Below, piece after piece: positions 1-7,197 of a DNA stretch of 33,466 nucleotides; the stretch's first letter is position 1; each line of letters starts with the position of its first letter. Source of the DNA: a virus; IMG/VR virus record IMGVR_UViG_3300033993_002057, positions 1-33,466 of that record. One strand, written 5' to 3'. The notes under the pieces are model-generated. The model searched no databases, had not been told where the DNA came from, and saw nothing but the letters and a program-made list of their open reading frames with translations. The position numbers and the translations under genes are program-made.

Positions 1-93
1 AAACTCGTCTTTGCTGGTTGTGGCGTCGGGGTCAACGTACTCTTGCCAGAGCGCAAAACTGTTGGCTAGCTCGTGATAGGTGGGGCTGGTCAT
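1..93 (-). CDS. Small hypothetical protein, 3' part missing (runs off left end)
   Basis: The frame opens with ATG at 93-91 and stays open for 31 codons to the window edge. It begins MTSPTYHELANSF and continues with an acidic stretch (LWQEYVDPDA). I do not recognise a domain; short acidic proteins of this style occur in cyanobacterial phages, which is recollection and not a search result. It is the first gene after a good promoter (143-171) and is separated from the sigma-like gene by about 105 bases, so it starts its own leftward transcription unit. Its function cannot be stated. Confidence 0.6.
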   Translation of the reverse strand, partial: MTSPTYHELANSFALWQEYVDPDATTSKDEF

Positions 94-117
94 GGCTGGC
101 AGTGGCGGTGTGGTGGC

Positions 118-171
118 GGGGCTCTCTCGCCCCTGTGATCACACTGTAACCCGTGGCGGACAGACTGACAA
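118..171 (-). promoter_or_regulatory. Sigma-70-like promoter with hairpin leader for the leftmost gene
   Basis: Read on the minus strand, TTGTCA (171-166) and TACAGT (148-143) are 17 bases apart, a standard -35/-10 layout. The predicted transcript starts near 136. Its leader contains a small hairpin (arms GGGGC/GCCCC, plus-strand 118-122 and 129-133) and then GCCACCAC, a leader element shared with other promoters in this window, before the ATG at 93. Confidence 0.6.
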
Positions 172-198
172 CCACTCGCCAGGCCGGTTCACAATCCG

Positions 199-993
199 TC
201 ACGCCACCAACAGCCCCATCTGCAGCGCCGTCGCCTCGATCGCCTTCCTGCTACGGCCGCGTGGCCGCCGTGCTGGTTTCTCCACTGCCACGGTCTCCAC
301 CTCCACCGCCAGCGCCAGCTGCAGCACCTCCGACGGCCGGCGCCCCTGCAGCAGGGCTTTCATGCACCGGTGGAACTGCTGCATTGGCCCGGCAGGGTAT
401 GCCAGGCGCCGTGGTGCACCCCACCAGCTGAGCAGTGACGTGCGGTCGCCCTTGTGGATGCTGTCCCAGGCACGCAGCACCAGTTCCTTCAGCGGGTCGA
501 TCCGTGGCAGCTCCAGCTCAGGCGTGCTGTAACCATCAGCGCCGTGGATGTCGTCGAGGTTGGATGTGCCCGTCATACTGGCGAGCATCTCGCTGAGCTC
601 GCTGATCGTGAGGCCAGACTGTTCAGCCACGTCCTGAGCCGACAGGTCAGGGTCTGACATGAGGCGCTGCACCTTGCCCCACTTCTCCCGCCACTTGGTT
701 GGGAACTTCATGGCGAACCCACGATCGCGGAACCAGTGCAGGATCTCCCCTTGGATGAACGGCACCACGATGGTGGATAAGGCGTAGGGTTTGCCTGAAC
801 CTGGGTTGAGGCGGTCGGGGTCATACCGCCGGCAGCCACGGATCAGGCCGACGTAGGCGATCGCCTCCAGCTCGTCATAGGGCTGGGCGGTCTTGCGATG
901 GAAGCGCCAAGCGGACTGCCGTGCCAGGCCGAGGTTGGCGGTGATCAGATCCTCGCTGATCGCGGTGGGGGTGGGGAAGGTGGTTGCGGTCAT
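199..993 (-). CDS. Phage-encoded sigma-70 region-2-like protein
   Basis: The 264-aa protein carries a recognisable sigma-70 region 2 at about residues 15-92: an acidic/aromatic helix (YDELEAIAYVGLIRGCRRYD) followed by the -10-recognition type segment IQGEILHWFRDRG. A helix-turn-helix-like stretch follows at about 117-140 (LSAQDVAEQSGLTISELSEM), similar to region 3. I see no clear region 4, the usual -35 binding part; the C-terminus is Arg-rich instead (KPARRPRGRSRK). The ATG at 993 is preferred over an in-frame start at 1068 because it overlaps the upstream stop codon in an ATGA. It lies last in the packaging operon. It may redirect host RNA polymerase to late phage genes; this is inferred from the domain and position. 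Confidence 0.8.
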   Translation of the reverse strand: MTATTFPTPTAISEDLITANLGLARQSAWRFHRKTAQPYDELEAIAYVGLIRGCRRYDPDRLNPGSGKPYALSTIVVPFIQGEILHWFRDRGFAMKFPTKWREKWGKVQRLMSDPDLSAQDVAEQSGLTISELSEMLASMTGTSNLDDIHGADGYSTPELELPRIDPLKELVLRAWDSIHKGDRTSLLSWWGAPRRLAYPAGPMQQFHRCMKALLQGRRPSEVLQLALAVEVETVAVEKPARRPRGRSRKAIEATALQMGLLVA

Positions 994-1313
994 GGCGAAC
1001 AGCTGGTGTTGCAGTCTTGAATCGGAACCACCTCGCCTGTGCTGTGGAGCACAGCAGTCGATGAACACATCAGGGCCGAGTCACGAATCATGGCGAACGC
1101 GACACCGCCAGTGGGGCAATGGCGCAGGACGTGAGAAATGAGCCCGATCGCGCTGTGTTCAGCTACGCAGCGGTTGAGCTGGGCGGGAGTGCCGTCACAG
1201 GTGCGGAGGATCTCGATCTCCGCATCCGTCAGCGGCGTGGTGGGGATGAGCGTGCAGGGATCGCCGTTCCAGAGCGGGTAGGTCTTGCGGAACCAATGGC
1301 AGTCGGCGGTCAT
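990..1313 (-). CDS. Hypothetical protein (107 aa)
   Basis: The protein is not recognised. It has a short motif LTDAEIEILRTCDGTPAQLNRCVAEH-like helical segment in the middle and many Cys and His residues spread through it (CHW, HVLRHC, CNTSC), without a clean zinc-finger spacing. Start and stop codons overlap both neighbours by four bases (ATGA at 990-993 and at 1310-1313), which strongly supports translation and coupling within the leftward operon that ends in the sigma-like gene. A regulatory partner of that sigma-like protein is possible but has no direct support. Confidence 0.7.
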   Translation of the reverse strand: MTADCHWFRKTYPLWNGDPCTLIPTTPLTDAEIEILRTCDGTPAQLNRCVAEHSAIGLISHVLRHCPTGGVAFAMIRDSALMCSSTAVLHSTGEVVPIQDCNTSCSP

Positions 1314-1435
1314 GGGTGGAAGGCCTCGCGCTCACCGTTGCCAACGATGTAGGCCACATCCCCACTAGGCGGCAGCAGGCGGCCTTTCAGGTGGCGAACA
1401 AAGTCACCAATAGCCCAGAGGGTTAAGTTCCTCAT
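1310..1435 (-). CDS. Small hypothetical protein (41 aa)
   Basis: A 42-codon frame starts MRNLTLWAIGDFVRHLKGRL and ends REAFHP before TGA. It exactly fills the space between its neighbours: the upstream gene's stop overlaps its ATG (TGATG at 1437-1433) and its own stop overlaps the next ATG (ATGA at 1313-1310). That double coupling is the main evidence that it is real. No domain is recognised; the composition (amphipathic N-terminal helix) says little. Confidence 0.65.
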   Translation of the reverse strand: MRNLTLWAIGDFVRHLKGRLLPPSGDVAYIVGNGEREAFHP

Positions 1436-1455
1436 CACGACTGCACCTCTGGCTG
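1435..1455 (-). repeat. 21-nt direct repeat at gene 3' end, copy 1
   Basis: This stretch, beginning at the stop codon (plus-strand tca), is identical to 2112-2132. Both copies encode the C-terminal residues PEVQS plus stop of two otherwise different small proteins. Confidence 0.9.
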
Positions 1456-1797
1456 CCGTGGGGTGATCGTGAGCGGCTCATGGCGCGACTGAAGCTCGGC
1501 CAAGCTGCCTGAGCTAAGAGGCAGCTGAATGCGATGAACAATCAAGGGTGAAGACCGTGAGCTGCGAGTAAATCGATAAACTGCAGCTTCATTGCCAGCG
1601 GCAAACGCATCAAAAAAGGCGCCCGAAAACTCTTGGCCGCGAATGGTGTAAGTGTCGAGAAGCGGGTTATAAAACCTGCATCCGATCGAATCCAAGGGGA
1701 ACAGGCAAGACCTGACAACAACTGCCCACCAGGGCGATATCTGATCTGGTGGGACTCCGCGTGTGATCAAGCGGAAGAGTCGTATGCGGATGGCCAT
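1435..1797 (-). CDS. Hypothetical protein, 'twin' A with shared leader and tail
   Basis: The 120-aa product has no recognised domain; it is rich in Arg near the N-terminus (MAIRIRLFRLITRG) and ends PRQPEVQS. Two features stand out. Its ATG lies three bases after an 18-bp element (1801-1818) that also precedes the gene at 2112-2357. Its last seven codons are encoded by the same 21 nucleotides (1435-1455) as the end of that second gene, although the middles differ. The pair may be cassettes exchanged by recombination between these flanks. A 63-base gap separates it from the upstream gene; downstream it is coupled by TGATG. Confidence 0.65.
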   Translation of the reverse strand: MAIRIRLFRLITRGVPPDQISPWWAVVVRSCLFPLDSIGCRFYNPLLDTYTIRGQEFSGAFFDAFAAGNEAAVYRFTRSSRSSPLIVHRIQLPLSSGSLAELQSRHEPLTITPRQPEVQS

Positions 1798-1800
1798 AGC

Positions 1801-1818
1801 GTGTGCGGTGGGTAAGTG
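1801..1818 (-). repeat. 18-bp leader repeat, copy 1
   Basis: The minus-strand sequence CACTTACCCACCGCACAC is found perfectly at 1801-1818 and at 2361-2378. In both places it ends three bases before an ATG. It contains no Shine-Dalgarno-like purine run. It may be a translation or protein-binding element, or just a recombination flank. Confidence 0.9.
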
Positions 1819-1860
1819 GTTAGGCGTTGAGAAGGTGACGCAGGGGGTCGCAGGAGCGCT

Positions 1861-2115
1861 TCAAGTATTGGCATGGGTCGCTTCCGGCTTTCCAGTCAAC
1901 CTGTCCCTGAGAGCCGCAATCGCCGCGTCAACCTGATCTGCCTCGCAGAACATGTGAAGGGTGTGATAGGCGTCGATTCGAACCGTAAGCTGAACCATCG
2001 GCTCATAAAAGCTATGCACCTCGTCGGCGCAGCATTCCCAATCACCTAGATCACTGACGACAACTTGGCGGCTTTTGCGCTTAGGTGGGAGCTTAATGTC
2101 GTGGAGGACGCTCAC
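1861..2115 (-). CDS. Hypothetical protein (84 aa)
   Basis: The protein starts MSVLHDIKLPPKRKSRQVVV and contains an acidic mid-section (DLGDWECCADEVHSFYEP) and a C-terminal helix (DQVDAAIAALRDRLTG). No domain is recognised. Its ATG at 2115 overlaps the stop of the upstream gene (ATGA), so it is translationally coupled to twin B. After its stop there are 63 bases containing the 18-bp leader repeat before the next gene. Confidence 0.65.
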   Translation of the reverse strand: MSVLHDIKLPPKRKSRQVVVSDLGDWECCADEVHSFYEPMVQLTVRIDAYHTLHMFCEADQVDAAIAALRDRLTGKPEATHANT

Positions 2116-2132
2116 GACTGCACCTCTGGCTG
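2112..2132 (-). repeat. 21-nt direct repeat at gene 3' end, copy 2
   Basis: It is identical to 1435-1455 and starts at the stop codon of the 2112-2357 gene. Confidence 0.9.
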
Positions 2133-2357
2133 GGGCTCACGCCTCTGCAGAGTGTAGGTGGTCTCACCAAGTTGGATAGCCTCGACGTTCTCGGTGACGT
2201 ACCACTCGCTCAGTGCGTCGATTTCCTCTGCTGTGAGGATTCGTTTAATCGTCATTTCCGCCAAGCCAGTGGCAGGCAGCCGGATGGTTACATCAGTGAC
2301 GTTGCCTGGCAGGTTGAGAGCCTTGGCTAGGCGGTGAAGGGCGGGTTGGTGGGTCAT
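2112..2357 (-). CDS. Hypothetical protein, 'twin' B with shared leader and tail
   Basis: The 81-aa product starts MTHQPALHRLAKALNLPGNV and contains TIKRILTAEEIDALSEWYVT, a helical segment, then ends EPQPEVQS. The ATG at 2357 is chosen over a longer in-frame start at 2465 because the longer form would overlap the terminase gene by 86 bases and because this ATG sits three bases after the 18-bp leader repeat (2361-2378). The 21-nt tail is identical to that of twin A at 1435-1797. The function is unknown. Confidence 0.65.
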   Translation of the reverse strand: MTHQPALHRLAKALNLPGNVTDVTIRLPATGLAEMTIKRILTAEEIDALSEWYVTENVEAIQLGETTYTLQRREPQPEVQS

Positions 2358-2360
2358 GGA

Positions 2361-2378
2361 GTGTGCGGTGGGTAAGTG
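2361..2378 (-). repeat. 18-bp leader repeat, copy 2
   Basis: It is a perfect copy of 1801-1818 and lies immediately after the stop codon of the terminase gene (2380), three bases before the ATG of twin B. Confidence 0.9.
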
Positions 2379-2379
2379 A

Positions 2380-3966
2380 TCACCTGAAACCCGGCATCGT
2401 GGAGAGCCGGCGCTGCCTGGGTTTGAAGGTGTCGCGGTCAGCGAACGGGTCTGGTGGCGGTGCACCAGACCCGTGGCCGTAGTGGACTGTGGAGACGCGC
2501 ATCGGGCCGGTGCCCTGCACGTGGTTCACCAGCTGGGTCATGGCATCCACCTGGTCGTCGTAGGTGTCGCCGGGGAACTTCAGCAGCTGAGACACGATCA
2601 GCGGCGTCAGCGGGTGATGGCGAGGCAGGAACACCCGGCCCTGGTTGAACTGTGGTGTGGCGGCATTGGCGCGGCTGACCTTCCCGCCATCGGGCTGCAC
2701 GGCGTGGAGGGAGTAGGAAACGGCGGCCTCCTTCAACACCGAGATCACGGCCGATCCGTTGGCCTTGTCCTCCACCAGCAGCTCGCCGAACTGCCACTGC
2801 GGCCACAGTCCGGTGATTGCTTTCACCGTGGCGCTGAAGTCCATCCGGCGGTTCACCGCATCGAGCAACCACAGGCCGGCGTTGTTCTGCCCCCAGTTCT
2901 GCAGGGCTACCATGTCGGTGCCGGCGGTGTCCTTGAACGTGCAATCGATCGAGCCGAGCGTTCGCACGAACCGCTCGGGCAGCACCGCATCGCCCTCATA
3001 GCCAGGCCGGTCAGTGGTGCCGTAGAACCGGAACATCGCCTCACTGAAGATCGTGCCGCCTGATGGTGACGGCCGCTGCTGGTAGAGCGCCTCCCAGTCC
3101 CGCACCGGGGTGTTGAGCTGTTTCCGGCGTGCCCAGTCGGCATCGAACCGGTCAGGGTCGAGGGCCTCGCCAGGCTGGCGATCATCCGGCTCGCGGGTGC
3201 AGAGCGCCGGCAGCGGCACTTGGACCGGTTCGGCAATGATCGGCATGTTGATCACGTGCCAGGGTTCTGCGGCATCGGCGTGGCCGTCGCGCTCTAGGTC
3301 CTCCACCTGCTGCAGCAACCAGCCGATGAGGTCGGCATCAGCCCAGCGGGTGTGGGTGATGAGCTTGCTGGCGCCGGGTTCCTCGCGGGTGTTCAGCACC
3401 GTGCTCCACCAGTCATAGAGCTGCCTGCGGTAGGCGGCGGATTCGGCCTCCTGGCGGTTTTTGATCGGGTCATCAACGTTCAGGAAGTCAGCCGGCAGGC
3501 CGGTGCCTTTGCCGACGCCTGCACCCCAGAAACCACCAAGGGAACCAGCGACCTTCCAGCGGCCCTTGCCGGCGCTGCTGGGGTCGAGAGCACCACCTGA
3601 TGCGACGAAGTAATCCCTTGCGGCCTGGCCGAACTCTTCGGCGAGGGTTTGGGTGTGAGCGCCTTGGCCCCATGTGCGGTCGGGATACCGGCGGAGGAAG
3701 AAAGAGGGCAGGAACCGGCTGAAGATGGTGGACTTGTAGTGCCGGGGCGGCAGCATGAGCAGCAGCCGGGGGAGATCACCATCAGCAACACGCTGGCCGA
3801 TCTCCACCAGGCGGGCGGTGTGGCGTGTGAACTCAAAGGCTGGGTAGACAGCGGCGATGTGGTCGCCGAAGGAGCGGGTGTAGGGATCGGGTGCCTGCAG
3901 GGCGTAGGACGGCAGTGGCTCCGTGAGCACATGGCCGCCTGATCGATCGGCGGTGAGGATGCTCAT
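2380..3966 (-). CDS. terL: Terminase large subunit (DNA-packaging ATPase/nuclease)
   Basis: The 528-aa protein powers DNA packaging into the prohead and cuts the genome. The N-terminal ATPase has a terminase-type P-loop at about residues 73-80 (PPRHYKST; Tyr replaces the common Gly) and a Walker B with acidic pair at about 165-166 (FLNVDDPIKN). The C-terminal RNase H-like nuclease shows spaced acidic residues: D341 (GSIDCTFKD), about E399-D400 (LLVEDKANGSA) and D470/D471/D474 (GDTYDDQVDAMTQ). The length is typical. The ATG at 3966 overlaps the TerS-like stop (ATGA); an in-frame start at 4062 would run deep into that gene. It forms an operon with the TerS-like and ParB-methyltransferase genes. 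Confidence 0.95.
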   Translation of the reverse strand: MSILTADRSGGHVLTEPLPSYALQAPDPYTRSFGDHIAAVYPAFEFTRHTARLVEIGQRVADGDLPRLLLMLPPRHYKSTIFSRFLPSFFLRRYPDRTWGQGAHTQTLAEEFGQAARDYFVASGGALDPSSAGKGRWKVAGSLGGFWGAGVGKGTGLPADFLNVDDPIKNRQEAESAAYRRQLYDWWSTVLNTREEPGASKLITHTRWADADLIGWLLQQVEDLERDGHADAAEPWHVINMPIIAEPVQVPLPALCTREPDDRQPGEALDPDRFDADWARRKQLNTPVRDWEALYQQRPSPSGGTIFSEAMFRFYGTTDRPGYEGDAVLPERFVRTLGSIDCTFKDTAGTDMVALQNWGQNNAGLWLLDAVNRRMDFSATVKAITGLWPQWQFGELLVEDKANGSAVISVLKEAAVSYSLHAVQPDGGKVSRANAATPQFNQGRVFLPRHHPLTPLIVSQLLKFPGDTYDDQVDAMTQLVNHVQGTGPMRVSTVHYGHGSGAPPPDPFADRDTFKPRQRRLSTMPGFR

Positions 3967-4283
3967 GAGACCAGCTTCGCCAGCCTGGCGGCGGTGTTGA
4001 TCGCGCCCAGGGCAATGTGGTATTGCTTCGCCTTGCGGGCCTCCAGCTGCAGGGTGCTGCACTGGCTGAGCAGATCAGCGATCATCTGCGGGCGTTCTAG
4101 GTCCCAGTCGGCGCGGAGTTGATCGCGTGCGGCGGCGAGGTAATCACTGCATACGCGATCTGATACCCCCCACTTTTCAGCGGCAAATCGCACGCAATCA
4201 GAACGGCGACCACCATTAGCAATGATCTGCGCGAACTTACGGACGCGAAGCTCAAACTCTGCAGATGTCGCCCTGGCTGCCAT
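3963..4283 (-). CDS. terS: Probable terminase small subunit
   Basis: The 106-aa protein is helical, with a helix-turn-helix-like N-terminal half (RKFAQIIANGGRRSDCVRFA then EKWGVSDRVCSDYLAAARDQ) and a helical C-terminal half ending ARLAKLVS. Small size, DNA-binding look and the position directly before terL, with an ATGA overlap, fit a small terminase subunit that recognises the packaging site. The assignment rests on gene order plus the HTH, not on a strong family motif. Its start overlaps the stop of the methyltransferase gene (TAATG). Confidence 0.7.
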   Translation of the reverse strand: MAARATSAEFELRVRKFAQIIANGGRRSDCVRFAAEKWGVSDRVCSDYLAAARDQLRADWDLERPQMIADLLSQCSTLQLEARKAKQYHIALGAINTAARLAKLVS

Positions 4284-5833
4284 TAGGTTTCCGCCGGGAA
4301 CGGCTCGCCAGTGGATTCAAGCGTTGCGGTCTTGCCGGTGAACTGCTGCCAGCGGCGAACGATCACGTCCACATAGACCGGGTTCAGCTCCATCGCGTAG
4401 CAGGCCCTAGCAGTTTTCTCTGCCCCCATCAAGGTGCTGCCACTGCCGCCAAACGGCTCGACGCACAGGCCGCCGCCAGGCAGGCTCGACTTCATCACCC
4501 GCTCCATCATCACCACCGGCTTGGGTGTGGCATGGCCGTGGCGCTCGTCGCCAGTGACCCGCCCGAACTCCCAAACGTCGCGCATCACGTCGTGCGAGTT
4601 ATCGAAGTAGCTGCGGGTCTCGCGCTTTAGCTGGTCGTACTCGCGCTTTAGCTGGTCGTACTCGCGCTTGAAGGCTTTACCTGCTGCAGCATCTTGGATC
4701 TTTTGGTATTGCTCAGCAGTAGGAAACGCCCACTGCGATTTGGTGACCCAGTGGCCGCCCATAAAGGTGTCGGTGGCTCTGTTTAGGTCGGCCACCTTCC
4801 AACCAATCGACTTCATTTCTTGTTCTAGGTATGCACGCAGTGGCTCCCACCCTTGCCAGTAATCGGCGGCATTTACACTGCCTATTAACTGATTGCCCAA
4901 CTGAAAAAACAGGCAGTGCTCAGTTGCAACGGGATAACAAGTGATGCCTTCTTTGCCCATCAAAGAACACCCTCCGCCACCTGCAGCCTTCTTGTCCCAC
5001 ACGATCTGGTTCCGCAGCTCCATCAGCTCGCTGCTGCCAAGTCCAGCCTTGTACCAAAGACGCCACAGCTCCGGTGCGTTGCCCCAGATATAGGCACTGG
5101 CGTTGTCTTCCAGGAAGGGGCGGAAAGTCGCCCACCAATCCATCTGGAAGTTGTCGAGGTCGTCGTTGTAGAGGTTGTCGTTGGCGACGCCGTCTGATGC
5201 CTTGCCCATCCCGTAGGGCGGGTCCGCGTGCATCAGCTGCGCCTTTTTGCCATCCATCAACCGCTCCACCTCCGTCAACGATGTGCTATCCCCACACATC
5301 ACCCGATGCTTCCCAAGCAGCCACACATCACCTGGCTTCGTGACCGGCTCCGCCGGTGGCTCTGGCACCGCGTCAGCGTCCGCATCCTCCGGCGGCAGCT
5401 CTTCCGCCTCGGGCATTAGCTCTGCCAGCTCATCGCCCGACCATCCCAGCAAGCTCAGATCGAAGTCCTCGGTTTGGAGCGCCTGCAGCTCACCCACCAG
5501 CACGGCATCATCCCACCCAGCATTCAGCGCCAGCTTGTTGTCGGCGAGCACGTAGGCCCGGCGCTGGGCCGGTGAGAGGTGATCGAGCACCACCACGGGC
5601 ACGGTTGCCATGGCCAGCTCACGGGCGGCCTGTAGGCGGCCGTGGCCGGCGATGATGCCGTCTTTACCGTCAACCAGGATCGGGTTGGTGAATCCGAACT
5701 CTTGGATTGAGGCAGCGATCTGCGCAACCTGCTCAGCGCTGTGGGTGCGTGCGTTGCGGTCGTAGGGGACCAGTCGATCCAGCGGCCAGTGCTCAATGCG
5801 CTGGGCGGCCTGTACAGCGGCTGCGGCTGGCAC
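4283..5833 (-). CDS. ParB-like nuclease domain fused to DNA methyltransferase
   Basis: This is a 516-aa two-domain protein with a GTG start at 5833. Residues about 12-110 form a ParB/sulfiredoxin-like domain with the GHGR motif (63-66). Residues about 168-505 form a beta-class amino-methyltransferase with DPPY at 204-207 and the AdoMet-binding FGGSGS at 461-466, an order typical of N6-adenine or N4-cytosine enzymes. Such ParB-methylase fusions are common in phages beside terminase genes. A heptad-like tandem repeat (KREYDQL) lies in the spacer, coded by 4621-4669. It may protect phage DNA from restriction or mark packaging substrates; this is inference. It is the first gene of the packaging operon after the promoter at 5858-5891. 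Confidence 0.9.
   Translation of the reverse strand: MPAAAAVQAAQRIEHWPLDRLVPYDRNARTHSAEQVAQIAASIQEFGFTNPILVDGKDGIIAGHGRLQAARELAMATVPVVVLDHLSPAQRRAYVLADNKLALNAGWDDAVLVGELQALQTEDFDLSLLGWSGDELAELMPEAEELPPEDADADAVPEPPAEPVTKPGDVWLLGKHRVMCGDSTSLTEVERLMDGKKAQLMHADPPYGMGKASDGVANDNLYNDDLDNFQMDWWATFRPFLEDNASAYIWGNAPELWRLWYKAGLGSSELMELRNQIVWDKKAAGGGGCSLMGKEGITCYPVATEHCLFFQLGNQLIGSVNAADYWQGWEPLRAYLEQEMKSIGWKVADLNRATDTFMGGHWVTKSQWAFPTAEQYQKIQDAAAGKAFKREYDQLKREYDQLKRETRSYFDNSHDVMRDVWEFGRVTGDERHGHATPKPVVMMERVMKSSLPGGGLCVEPFGGSGSTLMGAEKTARACYAMELNPVYVDVIVRRWQQFTGKTATLESTGEPFPAET
4621..4669. repeat. 21-bp tandem repeat inside the methyltransferase gene
   Basis: Two perfect 21-bp units (4621-4641 and 4642-4662) and the start of a third encode repeated YDQLKRE heptads. 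The array is in frame, so copy-number change would lengthen a coiled-coil-like linker without breaking the gene. Confidence 0.85.
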
Positions 5834-5857
5834 GGTGGCGGTGCGGTGATCGGCTAC

Positions 5858-5891
5858 AGCTTAGCCCCCTGCGTAGCGGTTGTGCAACCGC
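5858..5891 (-). promoter_or_regulatory. Leftward promoter with perfect palindrome (packaging operon)
   Basis: On the minus strand TTGCAC (5887-5882) and TAAGCT (5863-5858) are 18 bases apart. The -35 lies inside a perfect palindrome, GCGGTTG-TG-CAACCGC (5876-5891). The same boxes occur at the other promoters of this window (10550-10593, 18473-18501, 31033-31061), so a phage regulator probably reads them. The GTG of the methyltransferase gene is 25 bases downstream of the -10, after a GCCACC element. Confidence 0.65.
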
Positions 5892-5892
5892 A

Positions 5893-6759
5893 CTACACGG
5901 CGGGTTCCAGGGCGATGTCCACGCCATCAGGGCCGGGTGTGAGGCGCAGCCAGACACCACCGAGCGATTTGGGCATGACGATCCGCTCGACGGCCCAGCC
6001 AGAGCCGTCTGCAAACTCTTCCTTGTAGGTGCCGGTTTGGACGTGCCAGCGCTGTGCGATGCGTTGGCGGCCGGCTTGGGTGAGGCGGTAGCAGGGGTGA
6101 GAGACGATGGTGCGCTCGTGGTTGTGGCCGTTGACGTAGAGGTCGGCTTCAGCGACGGCTGCATAACGCATGCCACCGAGGGTGCCTTTGGTCACGATGC
6201 CGCCCCATGCACCGTGATGAAAAAATAGGGCAACGCGGCGGGTGCGTTCAGAACGGGTTTTGCCAGGGCGGTAGAACGTGAACCAGAGCCAGCCCTGGTA
6301 CCGCATGTGCTCGACCGGTGAGCTGTAGCGATCCCGCATGAGGCGGGTCATGTTGCCGAGCGGGTCGATTTCGTTGTGATTGATGATGGCGGTTTCGTGG
6401 TTGCCATCGGACATCATGAGAATGGTTTGCGCGAAGGGTTTAAGCCATTCGGCGCATTCGCTGAACACTAGATCGAAGTAGTTGCTACCGAGGTGCTCGG
6501 GGCGAATGGAGCCCTTGGAACCACGACGGTCTTTCTTGCCCTGCATGAGGCAGAGGACATCACCAAAGAACAACGCATGACCACCGATGCCTTGAACGTG
6601 TTTGAGGTGTTTGCGTAGGAGGTCGCGTTGGCAGTGCGGGTTATCGAGGTGGATGTCTGAGGCGAGGAGGAAGGTATGGGGTTCGGCGTGACCGTATGGG
6701 ATACGGATGTCCAGCAGCTCAGGTGAGCGACGAACCAGGCGGATGGATGGTGTCGCCAC
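5893..6759 (-). CDS. Calcineurin-like metallophosphoesterase
   Basis: The 288-aa protein shows the ordered metal-binding motifs of this superfamily: D35-x-H37 (ASDIHLDN), GD at 66-67 (FFGDVL), GNHE at 119-122, H181-H182 (FFHHGAW) and GHNH at 211-214. All expected metal ligands are present, so it should be an active di-metal phosphoesterase or nuclease. The substrate cannot be told; phage relatives are often annotated as DNA repair/recombination exonuclease-like. The only sensible start is GTG at 6759. It lies just below the putative replication origin and is separated from the primase gene by a minus-strand terminator, so it probably has its own transcription. Confidence 0.9.
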   Translation of the reverse strand: MATPSIRLVRRSPELLDIRIPYGHAEPHTFLLASDIHLDNPHCQRDLLRKHLKHVQGIGGHALFFGDVLCLMQGKKDRRGSKGSIRPEHLGSNYFDLVFSECAEWLKPFAQTILMMSDGNHETAIINHNEIDPLGNMTRLMRDRYSSPVEHMRYQGWLWFTFYRPGKTRSERTRRVALFFHHGAWGGIVTKGTLGGMRYAAVAEADLYVNGHNHERTIVSHPCYRLTQAGRQRIAQRWHVQTGTYKEEFADGSGWAVERIVMPKSLGGVWLRLTPGPDGVDIALEPAV

Positions 6760-6840
6760 CGGTTGATGGTGTCGGTTGCTGCAGGTTGCGGGGTTGGGTT
6801 AAGCCGTCACTGAGGGCTGATTTTGGCGTGGATGTGGCGG

Positions 6841-7197
6841 CGGACGTAAAAACCCAGGCTGTGACTGGGTTCGGACGCAAGTGCAGGCAAGTCGGACGCA
6901 AAAAACCTAGTGATAGCAAGGGAGGACGCAAAAACGGGATTTCCCCTATCCCCCCTATTAATTTCATAATGTTCACTACGATACATTCCTGCATGTTTTT
7001 TTCTCTACTTGATTTTATTCCTTGACTTGCGTCCGAAAGGTGAGAACCTTAATGGATACTGGGTTTTTGCGTCCGCAACTTGCGTCCGACTTGCGTCCGA
7101 ACGGACGCAACTAGCGTCCGTGATCAGTGCCAGGTGTCTAGCTTGAGACCCTTAATGAGACGCTCGCGGGACCTGCCGTTGCCCCTGTCGGACGCAA
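6841..7197. other. Putative replication origin: iteron cluster around an AT-rich core
   Basis: A 9-bp word, CGGACGCAA (or its complement TTGCGTCCG), or a close variant, occurs eleven times: CGGACGCAA-type at 6841 (variant), 6872, 6893, 6923 (variant), 7102 and 7189; TTGCGTCCG-type at 7027, 7067, 7080, 7091 and 7112 (variant). The left group points one way and most of the right group the other, flanking an AT-rich stretch (about 6935-7025) that is unlike the GC-rich surroundings. This is the usual architecture of an initiator-dependent origin with a DNA-unwinding element. The last copy lies inside the 3' end of the primase gene, the likely initiator, as in P4-type systems where the initiator binds iterons. 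No start codons of real genes lie in 6760-7123. Confidence 0.7.
6847..6871 (-). terminator. Rho-independent terminator after the primase gene
   Basis: On the minus strand AACCCAG-TCACAGC-CTGGGTT forms a perfect 7-bp stem followed by a T-rich run (TTTAC; five T in total with the stem end). It would end leftward transcripts from the primase operon before the phosphoesterase gene. It lies within the iteron region, between the first two repeats. Confidence 0.6.

Noticed and set aside
2473-3063. Long plus-strand frame of 196 codons opposite terL
   Set aside because: It is antisense to a clear terminase reading frame and its composition matches a shadow frame (His/Val/Gly-rich without motifs).
5524-5796. 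Minus-strand frame inside the methyltransferase gene
   Set aside because: It is a shifted frame of a gene with clear ParB and methyltransferase motifs.
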